Source of the DNA: a virus
Strand: one strand, 5' to 3'
Virus record (IMG/VR): IMGVR_UViG_3300024299_000645
Location: 62,001 to 126,000 of that record
DNA length: 64,000 bases
Position numbers and translations under genes: made by a program. This document shows, one piece after another, positions 8,420-16,798 of this stretch (the stretch's first letter is position 1; every line of letters starts with the position of its first letter). The notes under the pieces were generated by a model. The model was given only the letters and a program-made list of their open reading frames with translations. It was not told the origin of the DNA and did not search any database.

Positions 8420-9532
8420 ATGAAATGCTTGGCACCGTGGGTTACAATTAGACAAGATGAAGATGGTTCTGTAATGCCTTGTTCTTCTTATTTTATACGC
8501 CTTAAAGATGTTAAAATAGGATCTACTCATAGAAATATTCAAGAATTTTTTAATGGATCTGATTATAATGATTTTCGTATGCGAATGTGCAATGATGAAG
8601 ACATTAAAGGGTGTATTGAATGTAAGGTAGATGCTGAAAATGGTAATCCAAGTCATCGCGATTATTGGAATACAAAATATGCAAATATTACAGAACCGGC
8701 AATAAGAGAATTAGAATTATGTTTAAGTAATAAATGTAATTTTCAATGTATAGCGTGTAATAGCCATTTTAGTAATAAGTGGTATAAAGATGATAAAGCA
8801 TTAAATGAATTAGGAGTAGATAAAACTGGTCAGCTATCACCTCGAAGACATTTAACTTCTCCTGATGATATGGTTGGGGTTAATTTAGATAGTTTAGTAT
8901 TATTGAGAATCCTTGGAGGCGAGCCCTTAATAGAACCCCGATTTTTAAATATCTTTGAAGTACTAAAAGAACGAAATATTATTCAAAATGTTGAACTGTT
9001 TATTAATACAAATAATTCCATCTTTCCAAATAAAGAATGGCAAGAGTATTTACGATTATTTAAAAAGATTACTATAGTATTAAGTATAGATTCTATAGGT
9101 AAGCTGGGTGAATGGAATCGCCGCGGTTTAAATATGAAGAAGTTTGAGATCAATAAAGGTCGATGGATGAACTTTCCTACTAATGTCGCATATAATTCTG
9201 TTGTCCATAATTTTTCTGTATTGGGTTTAAATGATTTAATTCATTGGGTAGATCTTCCGATTCACTTTGGCATGGAAGGAAAAGATCACGCTTTAGATTT
9301 AACATTGGGACCATCATACCTATGTATTCAAAATTTACCTGAACATACGAAAGAGTTAATCGCGGATAAATTGGACAGGAGATTAAATAAGGTAAAGGAA
9401 TTTATGTTTGCAGAAGAACATAATCCAAGGTATGTAAAACAGTATAAAAAGTTTTATGAATACTTCGAGAAAAAATGGGGCATGCCACCGGAAAATAAAT
9501 TAATTTATGAAAGCGTATGCGAGAAATATTAG
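8420..9532 (+). CDS. Radical SAM protein with N-terminal twitch/SPASM-like module
   Basis: A 370-residue protein. The first ~90 residues hold a Cys module (KCLAPW, GSVMPCSSYF, KGCIECK) that resembles the twitch/SPASM auxiliary-cluster domain but lies N-terminal. The catalytic motif CNFQCIAC is at about residue 104, then ILGGEPLIEP (GGE strand), INTNNSIFP and VLSIDSIGK. The closest layout in the window is that of 24650-25672. The last ~100 residues are helical and unassigned. It overlaps the nucleosidase gene by 16 bases. Confidence 0.8.
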   Translation: MKCLAPWVTIRQDEDGSVMPCSSYFIRLKDVKIGSTHRNIQEFFNGSDYNDFRMRMCNDEDIKGCIECKVDAENGNPSHRDYWNTKYANITEPAIRELELCLSNKCNFQCIACNSHFSNKWYKDDKALNELGVDKTGQLSPRRHLTSPDDMVGVNLDSLVLLRILGGEPLIEPRFLNIFEVLKERNIIQNVELFINTNNSIFPNKEWQEYLRLFKKITIVLSIDSIGKLGEWNRRGLNMKKFEINKGRWMNFPTNVAYNSVVHNFSVLGLNDLIHWVDLPIHFGMEGKDHALDLTLGPSYLCIQNLPEHTKELIADKLDRRLNKVKEFMFAEEHNPRYVKQYKKFYEYFEKKWGMPPENKLIYESVCEKY

Positions 9533-10002
9533 TAGTTGCATTAGAAGAAGAGTTGTCAGGTGCTGACATATATTGTGGAATAGGACGAAGGAGCGGATAT
9601 AATTTATCAAGCTTTTTAGAAAACCGCGGACCTTATCCACTACCCAAAAAAGTTATAAATTATGGTACTTGTGGATCCTTTATACATGGGCTAAGAGGAT
9701 TACATAAAATAACAACCTTTAGTGATAGTGAAGAAGACCAAGGAGATGGTTTAGGTCTAAAACTTTTAACACAGGAAAAATTTGTTACAAAAATTGTACC
9801 TGGTTATGACTTAGTCGATTGTGAAGCTTTTTATTTAAAACAAATATGTGATAAAAGAGAAATAGAATTTGAATGTTACAAATATATAACAGATGAAGTT
9901 GGTAAAAATACAAAACAAGATTGGGTTAATGGAATGAAGGAAGGTGAGGCATGTTACAGAGAATACTTGACGAAGGTTATGTCAAAATCGATTACGAAAT
10001 AG
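9517..10002 (+). CDS. MTA/SAH/5'-deoxyadenosine nucleosidase-like protein
   Basis: A 161-residue, shortened member of the nucleoside phosphorylase/nucleosidase fold (bacterial MTAN is about 230). The family landmarks are present in order: VINYGTCGS (residues 46-54), matching the VNTGSAGG strand; DCEAFY (101-106), matching the D-x-E substrate-binding loop; and YITDEV (123-128), carrying the catalytic Asp. MTAN enzymes cleave adenine from methylthioadenosine, S-adenosylhomocysteine and 5'-deoxyadenosine. The last is the inhibitory by-product of radical SAM chemistry, so a place among 17 radical SAM genes makes sense. Activity is inferred, and the short N-terminus leaves doubt. Confidence 0.6.
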   Translation: MREILVVALEEELSGADIYCGIGRRSGYNLSSFLENRGPYPLPKKVINYGTCGSFIHGLRGLHKITTFSDSEEDQGDGLGLKLLTQEKFVTKIVPGYDLVDCEAFYLKQICDKREIEFECYKYITDEVGKNTKQDWVNGMKEGEACYREYLTKVMSKSITK

Positions 10003-10481
10003 ATTTTCCCTACGAAGAATTTAAACTGGAATGGCCAGTTTTTAGAGAAACTCCATATTGGAAATTGGAGATGATAGATTGGACTCCATTTGAAGAAATT
10101 AAATGTGAAAAATGGTGTTCTGATATGTATCAACTTAATATGGATATTCTTAATGATCCCCTTTATGAAGATACAAGAAACTGTAGAGCTTCTATATTAA
10201 GATATAATAAAGGGTATATCAAAGAACATACAGATAGAGGAATGTTTACCTTTCTTTATAATATCTATCCCGGAATATATCTTAAAATAAATGAAAAATG
10301 GGAAGAGTTAGATTACGGACTGTTTATTTGGCTTGGTGATATCGGTGCAAAACAATTTAATAGGCCGGCAATGGAACATAAAGCTAATTGTAATGATATT
10401 CGTTGGTCACTTAATTATTTTTCAGCCCCGAGCAATATTGAAAGTCTTTGGACGGCAAATGAAATGACCGGTACATTATGA
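9951..10481 (+). CDS. 2OG-Fe(II) oxygenase-like protein
   Basis: A 176-residue protein with the iron-binding H-x-D in IKEHTDRGMF (about residue 90), a distal histidine in AMEHKANC and an arginine in IRWSLNYF. This matches small 2-oxoglutarate oxygenases related to aspartyl/prolyl hydroxylases. Its start lies inside the nucleosidase gene, a 52-base overlap that is large for this cluster; the ATG is preceded by AAGGTGAGG, a good ribosome-binding site. It overlaps the next gene by 4 bases. The substrate is unknown. Confidence 0.6.
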   Translation: MLQRILDEGYVKIDYEIDFPYEEFKLEWPVFRETPYWKLEMIDWTPFEEIKCEKWCSDMYQLNMDILNDPLYEDTRNCRASILRYNKGYIKEHTDRGMFTFLYNIYPGIYLKINEKWEELDYGLFIWLGDIGAKQFNRPAMEHKANCNDIRWSLNYFSAPSNIESLWTANEMTGTL

Positions 10482-10807
10482 ACAGATATATTATACAGAC
10501 TTTAGTGACATGTAAAGGAAAAACCTTCTTATCTAAAGAATCATTTAAAAAATGGTTTGTAGAAAATTTGGTTCCTCAAGATTCTGATCCTTTAAGAAAA
10601 TATAATTTTACTATCATGGAACAACATGGTCATGAGAATTTCTTTTTAACATTTATTGCTCCGAATAAAGGGATATTAACACATATATATCAAACAAAAG
10701 AAGAATATTATAATAGTATAAAATTAAGAACTGAACAACAAAACTTAATGCATAAATACAATATAGGATATGCAGTTTCAGATGTGATGAAACAGGTTAT
10801 CAACTAA
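10478..10807 (+). CDS. Unknown protein, 109 residues
   Basis: Not recognised. A small soluble protein with no signal peptide, membrane segment or Cys-rich motif. It starts MNRYIIQTLVTCKGK and ends in a helical segment. It overlaps the preceding oxygenase gene by 4 bases and is followed by a 24-base gap to the nitroreductase. Size and position would fit an accessory or carrier protein for the pathway, but nothing in the sequence demonstrates that. Confidence 0.5.
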   Translation: MNRYIIQTLVTCKGKTFLSKESFKKWFVENLVPQDSDPLRKYNFTIMEQHGHENFFLTFIAPNKGILTHIYQTKEEYYNSIKLRTEQQNLMHKYNIGYAVSDVMKQVIN

Positions 10808-10831
10808 AAGAATTACAGTAAGGAAATTATC

Positions 10832-11503
10832 ATGTTACATGGTTCATTTAATAAGATGCTGAGAGAAACAATTCATGAATCTCAAAAGTGTCAAAGGAAT
10901 TGGGATTTAAGTAAAGATATCCCTCAAGAAGATAAAGATTTAATCATCGAGGCCGCAACTAATTCTCCTTCAAAACAGAATCTTAATTACTTTAATGTTC
11001 ATGTTATTGAAGATCGAGATGTAATTGAAAAAATTCATTCATATACAGAAGGTTTTGGGCCTATCTATAAAGATTTTGATACAAATAAAACCCCGCATGA
11101 AAGATCTAAAGATGGTCAAGCTCATTATGAGAAAGGAAAAGAGGATGGTAAATATTATACAAATCCTCAAGTATTAGGACAAATGCTTTTAGCATTTACT
11201 CCTAATGAACCCTCTCAAGTACGTGAAGAGAATGATTCTTATGATCAAGACAGAGATATGGCAATTGGTATCTCAGCTGGCTATGTTAATGTTATAGCTA
11301 CTCAAATGGGTTATTCAACCGGTTGTTGTAAGTGCATAAGTGATGTATCGGCAATTAGAGAAATTTTGGGTGAAGAGCCTATTTTGCTAATGGGAGTTGG
11401 TGTTGCTGATGCAAAAAGAGATAGACGAGAACATCACAACGATCCTTCTTTTACGTTTCCATCATTAAAGCAGAATAAGAAAATTAGTGTTAATTATGTT
11501 TAG
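10832..11503 (+). CDS. Nitroreductase-family flavoprotein
   Basis: A 223-residue protein of the FMN-dependent nitroreductase fold. CQRNWDLSKDIP is the N-terminal flavin-binding RRS/R region, and EAATNSPSKQNLNYFNVHVI corresponds to the family's A-x-x-APSaxNxQPW segment. DMAIGISAGYVNVIATQMGY is the central helix, and GVGVADAKRDR lies near the C-terminus. Family members catalyse reductions, dehydrogenations and, in RiPP pathways, azoline oxidation. The gene has its own AAGGA site (10821-10825), 6 bases before the ATG. Its redox chemistry would fit the cluster, but the substrate is unknown. Confidence 0.7.
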   Translation: MLHGSFNKMLRETIHESQKCQRNWDLSKDIPQEDKDLIIEAATNSPSKQNLNYFNVHVIEDRDVIEKIHSYTEGFGPIYKDFDTNKTPHERSKDGQAHYEKGKEDGKYYTNPQVLGQMLLAFTPNEPSQVREENDSYDQDRDMAIGISAGYVNVIATQMGYSTGCCKCISDVSAIREILGEEPILLMGVGVADAKRDRREHHNDPSFTFPSLKQNKKISVNYV

Positions 11504-11505
11504 AA

Positions 11506-12680
11506 ATGCCTCTTTGTGATTTACCATTTAAATCTGTTTTTTTTATAAATCGAAAAAAAGACTTTCCTCTTTTTATGCCTTGTGAGGCTATAACTAAGAA
11601 TAATGAAAGCCATTGCCCTATTCAAAAAATACCTAATCCTCTTGAATGGCAATCTGATGATTCAGAATTAAATCCAGAACAGATAATTAATTCTTTAAAT
11701 TATCAAACCCTACAAGATAATCATCGAAAGGGTATAAAAGACAAAAGGTGTAAATTTTGTTGGGACCTAGAAAAAATAGGACCCCACAGTCCTAGATTAA
11801 ACCCCGACAAAATTGATAAAGACACTGATGGATTAATGGTGCATTTTTTATTAGATAATAAATGTAATATGGCATGCCGGATGTGTTCTCCGATGGCTTC
11901 AAGTTTACTACAAAAAGATTTTAATTATTTTAAACATCATAAAAATGTTGATGATATCACTTCGGTAACCGATGGTTTTTTTTCTTCCGATGACATATTA
12001 AGTTCAGTAGAATTGTCTCAATGGGATTGGGTGATTAATAATATCCACAAAATTGGAGCCTTAAAAGTAACTGGAGGAGAACCTCTTTTTAATAAACAAT
12101 TTATTAATGCAATGACCCCATTAAAAAAAGATGGGTTAAATTTAAATGTCACAACGAATGGATCTTTATTTACCAATAAAATGTGTGATATTCTTAACGA
12201 ATTTAAAGGATTGTATTTCACAATATCACTTGATTCAATAGGAAAAATTATGAATACGTGAGATATCCATATAATTTTAAAAAGGTGGAAAAATCAATAG
12301 CCAATTTTATTAAAAGATGTTATAATATAAAGGAGATTAAATATAATTGTGTTGTGAGCGCATTAAACATATTTTATATAGATGAATTGATAAAATGGAA
12401 TAATGATTCATTTAATATTTATTTTACTGAAGTATATCCCAATCTTAGAGGCATAGGTATAAAAAACTTGCCTGTGTTTTTATTAAAAGAATTGTATGAT
12501 ATAATTCTTAATGTAGAATTTAGTGATCATATGTTATTAAACATGATTCAAAAAGCTATTGATGATAATCAAGAAGATAAACAAAAGATGATTAAAGAAA
12601 TAAAATTATTTGATTCATCTCGAAATCAAAAGTTTGAAAATTATTTACATCCCAAATTAGTCCAATGGTTGCAGTCTTAA
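11506..12680 (+). pseudogene. Radical SAM protein interrupted by one -1 frameshift
   Basis: Two adjacent frames (11506-12261 and 12258-12680) form one radical SAM protein of about 391 residues. The first carries CNMACRMC (about residue 119), KVTGGEPLF and TTNGSLF, and breaks off just after ISLDSIGK. The second resumes with RYPYNFKKVE, the expected continuation in the paralogues. Adding one A to the A-run at 12243-12247 restores G-K-N-Y-E-Y-V-R-Y-P. Explanations are a sequencing or assembly undercall in a homopolymer, a real inactivating deletion, or -1 slippage on the A-run. The N-terminal part has the Cys module seen in sister genes. Confidence 0.75.
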
Positions 12681-13447
12681 ATTACGGTCATCGGCCACTT
12701 GAAAAAGAAAAAAGAGAACAACGAAATAAATTGTTTGAAGGAATGGAACAATTCTATTATGTTTCTAATTATATTGCATCTCCAAATCATAATACAGTTT
12801 ATATAATGGAAGAAGATGATAAAGTTTACATAGATGAATTGATTCCGGCGGAAAGCAAACACCTCATGGGGCTTAAAGATATTAATTATTTTGATTATTT
12901 TCGTTTATTAAATAAAGCACAATATTATTTTCCTGAGCCTTTCAAGAAATTGGTAGATGCACCAAATACTATTAATACACTAACCGCTAATCATAGTGCT
13001 CAACAGAGCTTAAACGAACTTATTTATTGGATGGAATTTTGGAATAGAGGTGATAGAGATTTTGATAAAATTATCTTTATGTCAAATTCATATTTTTGTG
13101 AAGATGAGAAATGGATTGAGGAACAGATTCAGGAAGACAATTGGTTTATACATGATGAAGGTAATAATAAACATGCTAAAAGTTTTTGGTCTTGTGGGAG
13201 ACATATATTTGATAAAATAATAAATCAACTACCAGTGTTGGCTAAAGAACACTGGAAGAATTTTCATTCTGGAAATCAATTTGATTCCGATTCTGAAACA
13301 TTTAAATATAAATTATTTTTTGAAAAATTTAAATTAACTCCGGCTCCACCGAACGGAATGACAAAACGAGGAATACAACTTCCTGAAAATGGTCATCCTA
13401 TAAGAATAGAAATGGGATGCAAGAAATGGTTAGATGGACATTATTAG
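12665..13447 (+). CDS. Unknown protein, 260 residues
   Basis: Not recognised. A soluble protein rich in aromatic residues, with no signal peptide or membrane segment. Features are KIIFMSNSYFCEDEKWIEEQ in the middle, then KHAKSFWSCGRHIF, and a C-terminal RIEMGCKKW. The alternating hydrophobic strand and acidic loop style is loosely like a nucleotide-sugar or phosphate-binding fold, but no diagnostic motif is visible. It overlaps the genes on both sides (16 and 14 bases), so it is probably a component of the same pathway, coupled to the aminotransferase. Confidence 0.5.
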   Translation: MVAVLNYGHRPLEKEKREQRNKLFEGMEQFYYVSNYIASPNHNTVYIMEEDDKVYIDELIPAESKHLMGLKDINYFDYFRLLNKAQYYFPEPFKKLVDAPNTINTLTANHSAQQSLNELIYWMEFWNRGDRDFDKIIFMSNSYFCEDEKWIEEQIQEDNWFIHDEGNNKHAKSFWSCGRHIFDKIINQLPVLAKEHWKNFHSGNQFDSDSETFKYKLFFEKFKLTPAPPNGMTKRGIQLPENGHPIRIEMGCKKWLDGHY

Positions 13448-14246
13448 AAAAAGAAATCAACATAATACTGGAGACAATTTACGTTTACATTTAAATGAAT
13501 GTATAACCCCTACATGGAAGAACTTTCAACATTATCCTGATCTCGAGAAGTATTATAAAGAGTTTGAAAATATTTTAGGACATAAATTATTTTTCACTGA
13601 GGGCATTTCAGGTGCTGTAAAAGAGATTATGTCTATTTTGAAACCACGTACGGCAGAATGGCAAGGTACTTGGGCGCTTTATGATATTTTTAAAAAGTTA
13701 TATAGTTCAGATAATGGACCAGCAGTAATGTTTTGTTTATATCCAGAAACTGATATTGATAGTGTAGTTAAAGATTATGATCATGTGATTATAGATGATG
13801 CATATCAATATTTTCATGCTAGAGATTGGACTCCATTTTTAAAATATAAAAACGTAACTATCATGAGAACATTTTCTAAGGCTTTTGGATTAGCAGGTCT
13901 TAGAATAGGGTACATTGCAGGTGAATTAGTTGATTTATTAGATATGCATAGAGGTGGATATGAAGCAAATTCTTTTGCTCTTGAAAGGGCTTTGTTTCAT
14001 TTAAAAAATGAAAATCAGGTAAAGCAATATGCTAGTGAGGTAAAAAGAGTCAGGGTACATATGCTTGATAAATATTCTGACATGCGATGGGATGGATATA
14101 GCAATTCATTATATACGAAAAGAATTGACATTCATCAAAAAATGCTTGATAATAATATATTGGTTAAACAATTTGCACGCGAAGCACGGATCACATTAGC
14201 ACCAATGTCACATATGAAAGAAGTATTCAATATATTAGATGAATGA
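13434..14246 (+). CDS. PLP-dependent class I/II aminotransferase (HisC-like)
   Basis: A 270-residue, compact fold-type I aminotransferase. The PLP-lysine motif is TFSKAFGLAGLRIGYI (Lys about residue 149), preceded by the Asp-x-x-Tyr strand VIIDDAYQYF. LRLHLNECITPTW at the N-terminus matches the histidinol-phosphate aminotransferase LxxNE start, and the HYPD that follows is also typical. Family proteins are about 350 residues; the missing part lies between the N-terminus and the PLP Asp strand. It would transfer an amino group to a keto intermediate. Confidence 0.75.
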   Translation: MDIIRKRNQHNTGDNLRLHLNECITPTWKNFQHYPDLEKYYKEFENILGHKLFFTEGISGAVKEIMSILKPRTAEWQGTWALYDIFKKLYSSDNGPAVMFCLYPETDIDSVVKDYDHVIIDDAYQYFHARDWTPFLKYKNVTIMRTFSKAFGLAGLRIGYIAGELVDLLDMHRGGYEANSFALERALFHLKNENQVKQYASEVKRVRVHMLDKYSDMRWDGYSNSLYTKRIDIHQKMLDNNILVKQFAREARITLAPMSHMKEVFNILDE

Positions 14247-15033
14247 ATATTTACAGTATAAAAAATCACTTGCAAAATTTAATCCTGAGAACTATGGTTT
14301 AGCGACTATAGATTTAAACCCTACGGAGTTATGTAACAGGGTTTGTCATTTTTGTCCGCGAAGCTCTTTTTATCCTAGTTTAAATTTAAACATGTCACTT
14401 GAATCTGCTGATCTATTACAAAGACGTTTAGTAGAGTTTAATTATCAAGGTGCTCTTACAATAGCAGGAAAAGGTGAACCTCTTCTTAATAAAAACATAT
14501 ATGGAATAATTACAATTTTAAATTCTTGGAATCCTATTTTAATAACAAATGGTGATTCTATTTTAAAGGATAATTCAATAGCGAAGAGATTGTTTAATTC
14601 AGGAGTACATCAAGTAATTATTAGTGAATACGATAGCATGACGAAAACAGAAATTTGGGATGAATTATTTGAAGGACGAAATTATAGAGTTAAAGATTTA
14701 ACAAAAGGAGCTGAACAATATTTTAATAATAGGGGTGGCTCTTTTAATACTATTAATAATTCTTTAGAACGAACGTGTTATTTTCCTTTTTATAAGATTA
14801 CTATTAATTATGACTTATCTTTAAATTTTTGTTTAAATGATTGGAAGTATAAAGAAGAGATTGGTAATTTGACCACGAATACTTTAAAAGATATTTGGAT
14901 GGGCTCTAAGATGATGGCTTATAGAAAAAAGCTAATTGAAAAAAGAAGGTGTGATATTAACGCTTGTAAAAAATGTGATACTGATGGTACATTAATGGGC
15001 CAGGAGAGTTTTGAATGGTTCCAAACATTATAG
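14239..15033 (+). CDS. Radical SAM/SPASM protein
   Basis: A 264-residue radical SAM enzyme with CNRVCHFCPRSS at about residue 31, ITNGDSI and VIISEYDSM barrel strands, and a C-terminal SPASM region: CYFPFYKI, SLNFCLNDWKYKEEIGNL, DIWMGSK and CDINACKKCDTDG. The SPASM domain holds auxiliary iron-sulfur clusters in enzymes that modify peptides or proteins. The glycine-rich strand reads AGKGEPLLN in place of GGEP. The next gene (15015) is a close paralogue with the same layout, which suggests tandem duplication. It overlaps that gene by 19 bases. Confidence 0.85.
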   Translation: MNEYLQYKKSLAKFNPENYGLATIDLNPTELCNRVCHFCPRSSFYPSLNLNMSLESADLLQRRLVEFNYQGALTIAGKGEPLLNKNIYGIITILNSWNPILITNGDSILKDNSIAKRLFNSGVHQVIISEYDSMTKTEIWDELFEGRNYRVKDLTKGAEQYFNNRGGSFNTINNSLERTCYFPFYKITINYDLSLNFCLNDWKYKEEIGNLTTNTLKDIWMGSKMMAYRKKLIEKRRCDINACKKCDTDGTLMGQESFEWFQTL

Positions 15034-15770
15034 AAATAAATCCAACAGAACTATGTAATCGAAAATGTAGTTTTTGTGCTAGATCAGAAGATTATCCAAA
15101 TCAAAATTTAAATTTAGATTTAAGAGGTGCTTTTATAATAAGGAAAAGGCTTGAAGAAATGGATTGGAGAGGAAGTCTCAAATTGACCGGTCAAGGTGAA
15201 CCAACTCTTAATAAAAAAATAATTAGAATTGCCCAAGCATTACAATCGCATAACTGGGAATTAACAACTATTACTAATGGTGATTTTTTACATAATATAG
15301 ATTCAAAATATTTTAAAGTTTTTGATAAAATTACAATATCTTGTTACGAAAAGGAAAAGTTTGAAGATTATAAAAAGTTTGATGTCGAAGTTAGAAAACA
15401 GTGGCTTCCAGAAAATCAAACCCTATTTAATAATTGTGGTGGAGCCCTTGAAAGCACTAAAAAAATACCTATGCAACGGGAGTGTTATACCCCGTTTTAC
15501 AGAGCTTATATCGATTGGAACTTAGATGTAAGGTTGTGTTGTCATGATTGGAAATATAAACATACATTTGGTAATTTAAAAGATAAGACATTCAAAGAGA
15601 TTTGGTATTGTAAGGAATTTCAAAAATTAAGAAAACAATTAAAAGATGGTAATAGATCATTAGCATCATCTGCATGCTCAGAATGTAATGCAAATGGCAA
15701 AATGAATGTGCGCACAAATACTACGGATGGTAAATCAATATTTGAGAATTGGAAATATGATAAAACATGA
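15015..15770 (+). CDS. Radical SAM/SPASM protein, paralogue of the preceding gene
   Basis: A 251-residue protein with CNRKCSFCARSE at about residue 13, very near the start. The order matches the previous gene: LTGQGEPTLN, TITNGDF, then the C-terminal SPASM part CYTPFYRAYIDWN, VRLCCHDWKYKHTFGNL, EIWYCKEF and SACSECNANG. The TELCNR start and the cysteine spacing are nearly identical in the pair. The shared design suggests two sequential modifications of one substrate or two related substrates. The start ATG lies inside the end of the upstream gene. Confidence 0.85.
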   Translation: MVPNIIEINPTELCNRKCSFCARSEDYPNQNLNLDLRGAFIIRKRLEEMDWRGSLKLTGQGEPTLNKKIIRIAQALQSHNWELTTITNGDFLHNIDSKYFKVFDKITISCYEKEKFEDYKKFDVEVRKQWLPENQTLFNNCGGALESTKKIPMQRECYTPFYRAYIDWNLDVRLCCHDWKYKHTFGNLKDKTFKEIWYCKEFQKLRKQLKDGNRSLASSACSECNANGKMNVRTNTTDGKSIFENWKYDKT

Positions 15771-16065
15771 AGATTTAGTTTATTGTGGAGCATGGCATGG
15801 AGATAAAAAATGGAAGGAGGTTGAAATTGCATCTGATTTCTCCGTTTATCCCTGTTGTCTACTTAATGCCGCACATCAACTAAACAATACATATTTTGAT
15901 AAAAAATTAGATAGCATGGACAAAGATTGGAATAATTTAAAGCATAATAAATTAAAAGATATTTTAGAAATTTGGCGTCAACATATAAAACCCGAATATT
16001 GGAAAGATGAAAAAACCTTGCCGGGTTGTTGTAATAATTTTTGTAGTATAAAATCGGACAAGTAA
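15757..16065 (+). CDS. Stand-alone SPASM/twitch-like Cys-rich domain
   Basis: A 102-residue protein with no catalytic CxxxCxxC. It lines up only with the C-terminal auxiliary module of genes such as 21182: VYCGAWHGDKKW, then FSVYPCCLLN, LKDILEIWRQ and LPGCCNNFC. It starts in the end of the previous gene (14-base overlap) and shares 1 base with the next, whose product is a radical SAM core that stops where its SPASM part should begin. The two may form a split enzyme, with the auxiliary-cluster subunit encoded first. The upstream in-frame ATG at 15706 lies inside the previous gene and is not needed. Confidence 0.6.
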   Translation: MIKHEDLVYCGAWHGDKKWKEVEIASDFSVYPCCLLNAAHQLNNTYFDKKLDSMDKDWNNLKHNKLKDILEIWRQHIKPEYWKDEKTLPGCCNNFCSIKSDK

Positions 16066-16793
16066 TGGTAAAAGAAATAGATCATTATTATGAAAAATTG
16101 TGGCTAGATTTTGATTTCACTATATCAAGCTATTGTAATGCGGCATGCCCTTCCTGTAAAAGATATGAAGATTTTCTTATTACAGAATATAATCCTAATC
16201 AACCATTACATCCGGGACTAAAACAATTACATATGGATTTTGACATCTACAGATCAATTATAGAAAGAGATATCGAACTGTTCAAAAATAAATATGTGAC
16301 ATTTGAGGGGGAATTAGGGGACGCCCTCACTAATCCAAATATATTAAAATTTATAGATTATAGTTCTAGCGTATTTAAAAGACTCAGAATAGTTACTAAC
16401 GGGGGGCTTAGAACATCTAAATTTTTTAATGACTTGGGAAATACATATAATAATTTAGAAATTATGTTTTCTATAGATGGATTAGATAATGAGATCAATC
16501 AAAAGTATAGAAGACGTGTCAATACGCCAAAAGCATATGAGAACATGATTGCATATAAACAGAGTAAATATGGTGCCGGCACAACATTTTGGCAATATTT
16601 AATTTTTCAGCATAATTGGTTTGAAATTCCAGAAATATTAAACATTGCAAAAAAGTATAAAATTGTGATTGATATGAAAATTAATAATCGGCCTAAATTT
16701 CGAATTGAAGAGAAACTCATACCGAACGTTATGGAGACGTATGAACAAAATAAGTTTGAATGCAGTTCACTACAACAGATAAAGTCTAGATAG
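16065..16793 (+). CDS. Radical SAM core protein lacking its SPASM part
   Basis: A 242-residue protein. CNAACPSCKRYED lies at about residue 23, then YVTFEGELGDALTNP, IVTNGGLR, MFSIDGLDNEINQKYRRRVN and TTFWQYLIFQHNW. These correspond segment by segment to the cores of 21182, 22322 and 28676. Where those proteins continue into the PCC-containing auxiliary module, this one ends at KFECSSLQQIKSR. The missing module is encoded just upstream (15757-16065). The true start may be ATG 16065, coupled by TAATG. Confidence 0.8.
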   Translation: MVKEIDHYYEKLWLDFDFTISSYCNAACPSCKRYEDFLITEYNPNQPLHPGLKQLHMDFDIYRSIIERDIELFKNKYVTFEGELGDALTNPNILKFIDYSSSVFKRLRIVTNGGLRTSKFFNDLGNTYNNLEIMFSIDGLDNEINQKYRRRVNTPKAYENMIAYKQSKYGAGTTFWQYLIFQHNWFEIPEILNIAKKYKIVIDMKINNRPKFRIEEKLIPNVMETYEQNKFECSSLQQIKSR

Positions 16794-16798
16794 ATATT

